A stretch of DNA of 64,000 nucleotides from Lucinisca nassula (taxonomy: Eukaryota > Mollusca > Bivalvia > Lucinida > Lucinidae), in assembly GCA_963580285.1 (NCBI GenBank), contig OY757010.1, positions 215,060,204 through 215,124,203 of the forward strand, written 5' to 3'. A model generated the notes under the pieces. That model saw only the letters and a list, made by a program, of their open reading frames with translations. It was not told the origin of the DNA and searched no databases. A program made the translations under genes and the position numbers. The first letter of the stretch is position 1; each line of letters begins with the position of its first letter. Positions 60,966-64,000 of the stretch are shown piece by piece.

Positions 60966-61265
60966 AGCCCCCGCCCATAGGGGCTTGAAGAAATATATGG
61001 GCTGCATGATGCTTCCACGCAGAGCTGAATCCGGCCCGCACACTAGTACTGGTAAACCGTTAAGAGGATCTAAGCCTGTCCAGGAACCGCGGTGCGAGAC
61101 GGACCGTCCATGCTAATAAACCCTATTGGTTTCATTGGGCGACAGGGCTTGAGATGTCGTTTCATCTCAATGTCGGGTAAAAGTCTCACAAAATTGGAAG
61201 CAACGTCTCCAAAATGACCTTTACAGTGTTGACGGGGACGCTGAACCTCAAATCAAACAAACAAA
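60966..61265 (+). mobile_element. SINE family S, perfect 11-bp target duplication
   Basis: ACATTTGCATG at 60955-60965 and 61266-61276. Complete copy of the CTAAGCCTGTCCAGG subfamily. Confidence 0.9.
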
Positions 61266-61489
61266 ACATTTGCATGGAAAAAAGGCGAAAAGTGGAGTTT
61301 TCTGGTTCTGTTGTGGCCTGTGGCATCAGAATTTATATTTGCAATCAGCTGATTTGAAGGTTATCAATTCCAAAGGTCAAGGTCGTTTACCGACCCTTGT
61401 CCTGGACCGCTCAGATTCAGTGTTTTAATCTTCTTGACACTTAGGACATGATAGTCTATCTTTCTTTTTTTTTCTACGCCCAGTGTCCT

Positions 61490-61790
61490 TCGCCCCCCGC
61501 ACATCGGGGGTTGGAGAAATAGATTGGGCTGCATTGTGCTTCTACGCAGAGCTGAATCTAACCACACTGGAGTACTGGTAAACCGCTTAAAAGGACACAG
61601 CCTGCCCAGGCAAGGCGGTGTGAGTCAGATCGTCAAATGCATAAAAGCCTTCTGGTTTCATTGGGCGGCATGGCTTGATATGTCATTTCACCTCAATGTC
61701 GGGTAAAAGTCCCACAAATTGGAAGCAACGTCTCCAAAACGACCTAAATAGTGTTGACGGGGACGTTAATCTCCAGTTCAAACAAATGTA
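61490..61790 (+). mobile_element. SINE family S, 11-bp target duplication (older)
   Basis: CCCAGTGTCCT (61479-61489) and CCCAGTGCCCT (61791-61801). More diverged body (AATAGATTGGGCTGCATTGT). Confidence 0.8.
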
Positions 61791-61942
61791 CCCAGTGCCC
61801 TGTATTACATGTAAGAGACCACCTTTCATACTGTCCGTTTTGGACAGTCCAGAAGGGTGGTCAAAATAAGGAAGTTTACTGTGTAAAGGACACACACAAT
61901 GGAAAGCAAAACAACCAACTCCCCCTTTCAATGTGAAGTAAA

Positions 61943-62255
61943 TACAGTCGAACTTCGATGGCTCGAACACCGATGGCTCGTTTACCATGACTGAGTCGAA
62001 CCCATTCTTGAGACCCTAGGGAATTCCTCTTCATAAGAAAAAGTGTGAGATAATTAAGGAGATTTTCGACTTTTATCTTTCAAATGTATGCTGTGTGTAC
62101 TCATTAGAATCGCCTCAATGAGGCGATTCTAATGAGTACACACAGCATACATTTATGTTACAGAACACCGAAAAGAAGTCCAAAATACCCCCGTTATGTT
62201 TTCTGGAAGTATGCAACAGTGGCTCGAACTACCGCTGTTTCGCAGTTCGACTGTA
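61943..62255. mobile_element. MITE with TACAGTCGAA ends and a central perfect palindrome
   Basis: Inverted ends TACAGTCGAACTTCG and CGCAGTTCGACTGTA, with TA possibly duplicated. At its centre 62082-62117 and 62119-62154 are perfectly inverted 36-nt arms around a single A. Confidence 0.8.
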
Positions 62256-62274
62256 AAAGTAACGACAATGCATC

Positions 62275-62546
62275 CATCACGAAAACACACCTATATAATT
62301 CTGACCCCATTGAACCCCGCTTTTGTATAGTAAAATTGGGGTTTACAGGGGTAAACCTTTCTTATTTCTGCTCTAAAATAAAGATTGTGTGTACTCGTTA
62401 GAACCGCCTCGATGAAGTAGTTCTAACGTGTACCCCAATCTATATTTTTAGCAGAAATAAGGATAATATCACATTTTTCATCTGAAAAGTTTCGTTTTTT
62501 CGGCGATAAAATTTACAACGTATTTGATAGGCGTAGTTTGGTAATA
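62275..62546. mobile_element. MITE, family 4
   Basis: CATCACGAAAACACACCTAT left end; core GATTGTGTGTACTCGTTAGA ... CTAACGTGTACCCCAATCTA; decayed right end GATAGGCGTAGTTTGGTAAT. Confidence 0.7.
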
Positions 62547-62974
62547 AAACTAGATATAACATGAAAACATCTATTCAGCAATGGTCAACACAGAACCCCC
62601 CTCCTTATCATGGGCGTAGCTTGAAGAAAATCATTTATACGCAAACCAAAGAAAATACTAAAAGTAATAACTCCGTTTACCAAATGGGGACCACTTTTAC
62701 AGGAAAAAATCTTTCCTGTAAGTGCGGCCCCCGTTGCAAAGGAGGAAACTATGCTAGCTGATAAACAGTGTTGACACATACAGTTCTTCTTCTTCTCTTC
62801 TTTTTCTTCTCATTCTTCTTTTTTTTTCTACGTCTAATTTTTACGTTTGTAATGTGTACGCAATTGCGTATCTGCGTACAGGTAGCTACGCCCCTGCTTA
62901 TAATGAAGAGCAGAGATGACCACGGTTCTTTTGGGGATCAAATCTTCACCCGGGGTTCAAATATTTTCCAACGC
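62547..62974. other. Unassigned; CTT-rich run
   Basis: 62785-62830 is a pyrimidine-rich (TTC)n-like stretch. A GGGCGTAGC / GCTACGCCC pair (about 62610 and 62885) may bound a small decayed element. Confidence 0.35.
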
Positions 62975-63148
62975 CAGTGAAATTCCGCTATTAAGACCAC
63001 CTAAAATTAGACTAATTCTGCTTAGAAGGCTGCAGTTATTTTTGTGTTTTCTGCATACAGTTTCCTCTGGCCAGAGACCACCTTTGGGGCTGTTCAAAAG
63101 TGGTCTTATAGACCACTTTTGAACAGTCCCAAAGGTGGTCTTACTGTA
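62975..63148. mobile_element. MITE, family 6 (GACCACC), well preserved core
   Basis: CAGTGAAATTCCGCTATTAA then GACCACC; palindrome GACCACCTTTGGGGCTGTTC / GAACAGTCCCAAAGGTGGTC around TATAGACC; ends CTTACTGTA. Confidence 0.75.
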
Positions 63149-63570
63149 CATGTACAACTTTCAGCTAACGCAGAAGTTTTTCTAACTCAATTAGTGAAGC
63201 ATTACAGAAAGTAAGTAAATCAGATCAAACCACAGTGATGAAACAAACAAGGAGTCGTAACAAACACCCCCGTAACAATGACATTGACATTTCAGAGATG
63301 AAGAAAACCAATAATCGAAATAAACAGCTGGAATTAGAACTATTCTAGAGTTCCATAACTTTTTTCCAACGCACAAGTATTTCGTCTGTTGGGCCATAAT
63401 TCCAGTAGAAATATAATGTTTGTAGCTCTTTCCGAGAAGCCTAGCAAATTGTAGGCAAGTGTGCGAGTAACAATCGGGGCCCGAGCTTGTAAAAAAACCT
63501 TTTTCATACTCAACTCAGTTAAGCATGTAATTCGTCAAGCTAAAAGGTGTTAAAATTTCAATAAATACGC
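63149..63570. other. No recognised feature
   Basis: About 420 bp AT-rich, no conserved frame or repeat match. Confidence 0.4.
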
Positions 63571-64000
63571 AGCAAGGTGAAGTTGGTTTGTTTTTCGTTT
63601 TTCGATATTCACTTTCTGGTGAAGAAAGGTGAAGTTGGTTTGTTTTTCGTTTTTCGTTTTTCGATATTCACTTTATGGCGAAGATAGGTGAAGTTAGTTT
63701 GTTTTTCGTTATTCGTTTTTCGTTATTCGTTTTTCGTTATTAGATTTGAAGCCGCATATCGTATTTTAACATTCGAAATCTTATTTTTTGAAATTCGAAT
63801 AGGGACCGAATATCGCATTTTGACATTCGAAATCCTATTTTGACATTCGGATTGGGGAAGAATATCGTATTTTGATATTCAAAATCCTATTTTGACATTC
63901 CGATTGGGGCAGGATATCGTATTTTGATATTCAAAATCCTATTTTGACATTCGAATTGTGACCGAATATCGTATTTTGATATTCAAAATCCTATTTTGAC
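63571..64000. repeat. Tandem repeats of about 52 bp, running off the window
   Basis: First block: GGTGAAGTTGGTTTGTTTTT units starting 63576, 63628 and 63687 (52 and 59 bp apart; the longer one gained a CGTTTTT step). Second block: ATATCGTATTTTGATATTCA units starting 63862, 63914 and 63966 (exactly 52 bp apart), with earlier diverged units from about 63740. Confidence 0.85.

Overview
The window looks like bivalve-mollusc nuclear DNA. It is AT-rich and has almost no host coding sequence. Mobile elements cover nearly all of it: short inverted-repeat DNA transposons (MITEs), tRNA-derived and other SINE-like retroposons, tandem arrays built from conserved ~150-170 bp units, one young Ty3/Gypsy LTR retrotransposon, and a Penelope-like retroelement (PLE) of the permuted type known as Naiad. 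No rRNA gene, CRISPR array or bacterial-type operon was seen. The clam-like assignment is an inference from repeat content, chiefly the UGA-containing Naiad PLE.

Layout. 1-18.4 kb: MITEs and SINEs, hairpin-ended tandem-repeat elements, a broken LINE fragment (12.6-13.4 kb) and the only plausible host exon, a short acidic C-terminal exon at 5284-5384. 18.4-24.2 kb: a PLE on the minus strand, made of a long copy (18403-22568) preceded in transcription order by a 5'-truncated copy (22569-24212), the tandem 'pseudo-LTR' layout typical of PLEs. 24.2-31 kb: diverged tandem arrays, a dead mariner transposase and several MITEs. 31-38.4 kb: a foldback-like inverted-repeat complex, an old PLE RT fragment on the plus strand (33903-34495) and a diverged PLE 3' end (37925-38360). 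38.4-42.3 kb: repeats. 42299-49143: a Gypsy element with near-identical LTRs, a 4-bp target duplication and a gag-pro-pol frame broken by one stop and three frameshifts. 49.1-64 kb: MITEs, SINEs, a second foldback arm, a 1.5-kb tandem array and a 52-bp tandem repeat running off the end.

Most interesting system. The long PLE copy encodes, in minus-strand order, an N-terminal GIY-YIG nuclease, a CxC linker and a C-terminal RT. After allowing three single-base shifts, its reading frame is interrupted five times in roughly 1,045 codons, every time by UGA. Two of these UGAs fall where GIY-YIG domains of PLEs normally have zinc-binding cysteines. This fits the published observation that Naiad PLEs of clams and spiders encode selenoproteins with several selenocysteines. 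A fifth UGA is CGA (Arg) in the neighbouring copy, so it is probably ordinary decay. No SECIS element was identified by eye.

How the parts interact. Many short elements are clearly non-autonomous: TTAA-flanked MITEs share a palindromic core, and the SINE families show target-site duplications of 9-18 bp, presumably made with LINE machinery. Nested insertions (SINE in MITE, MITE in SINE, SINE in PLE fragment, SINE in foldback element) give a relative order of events.
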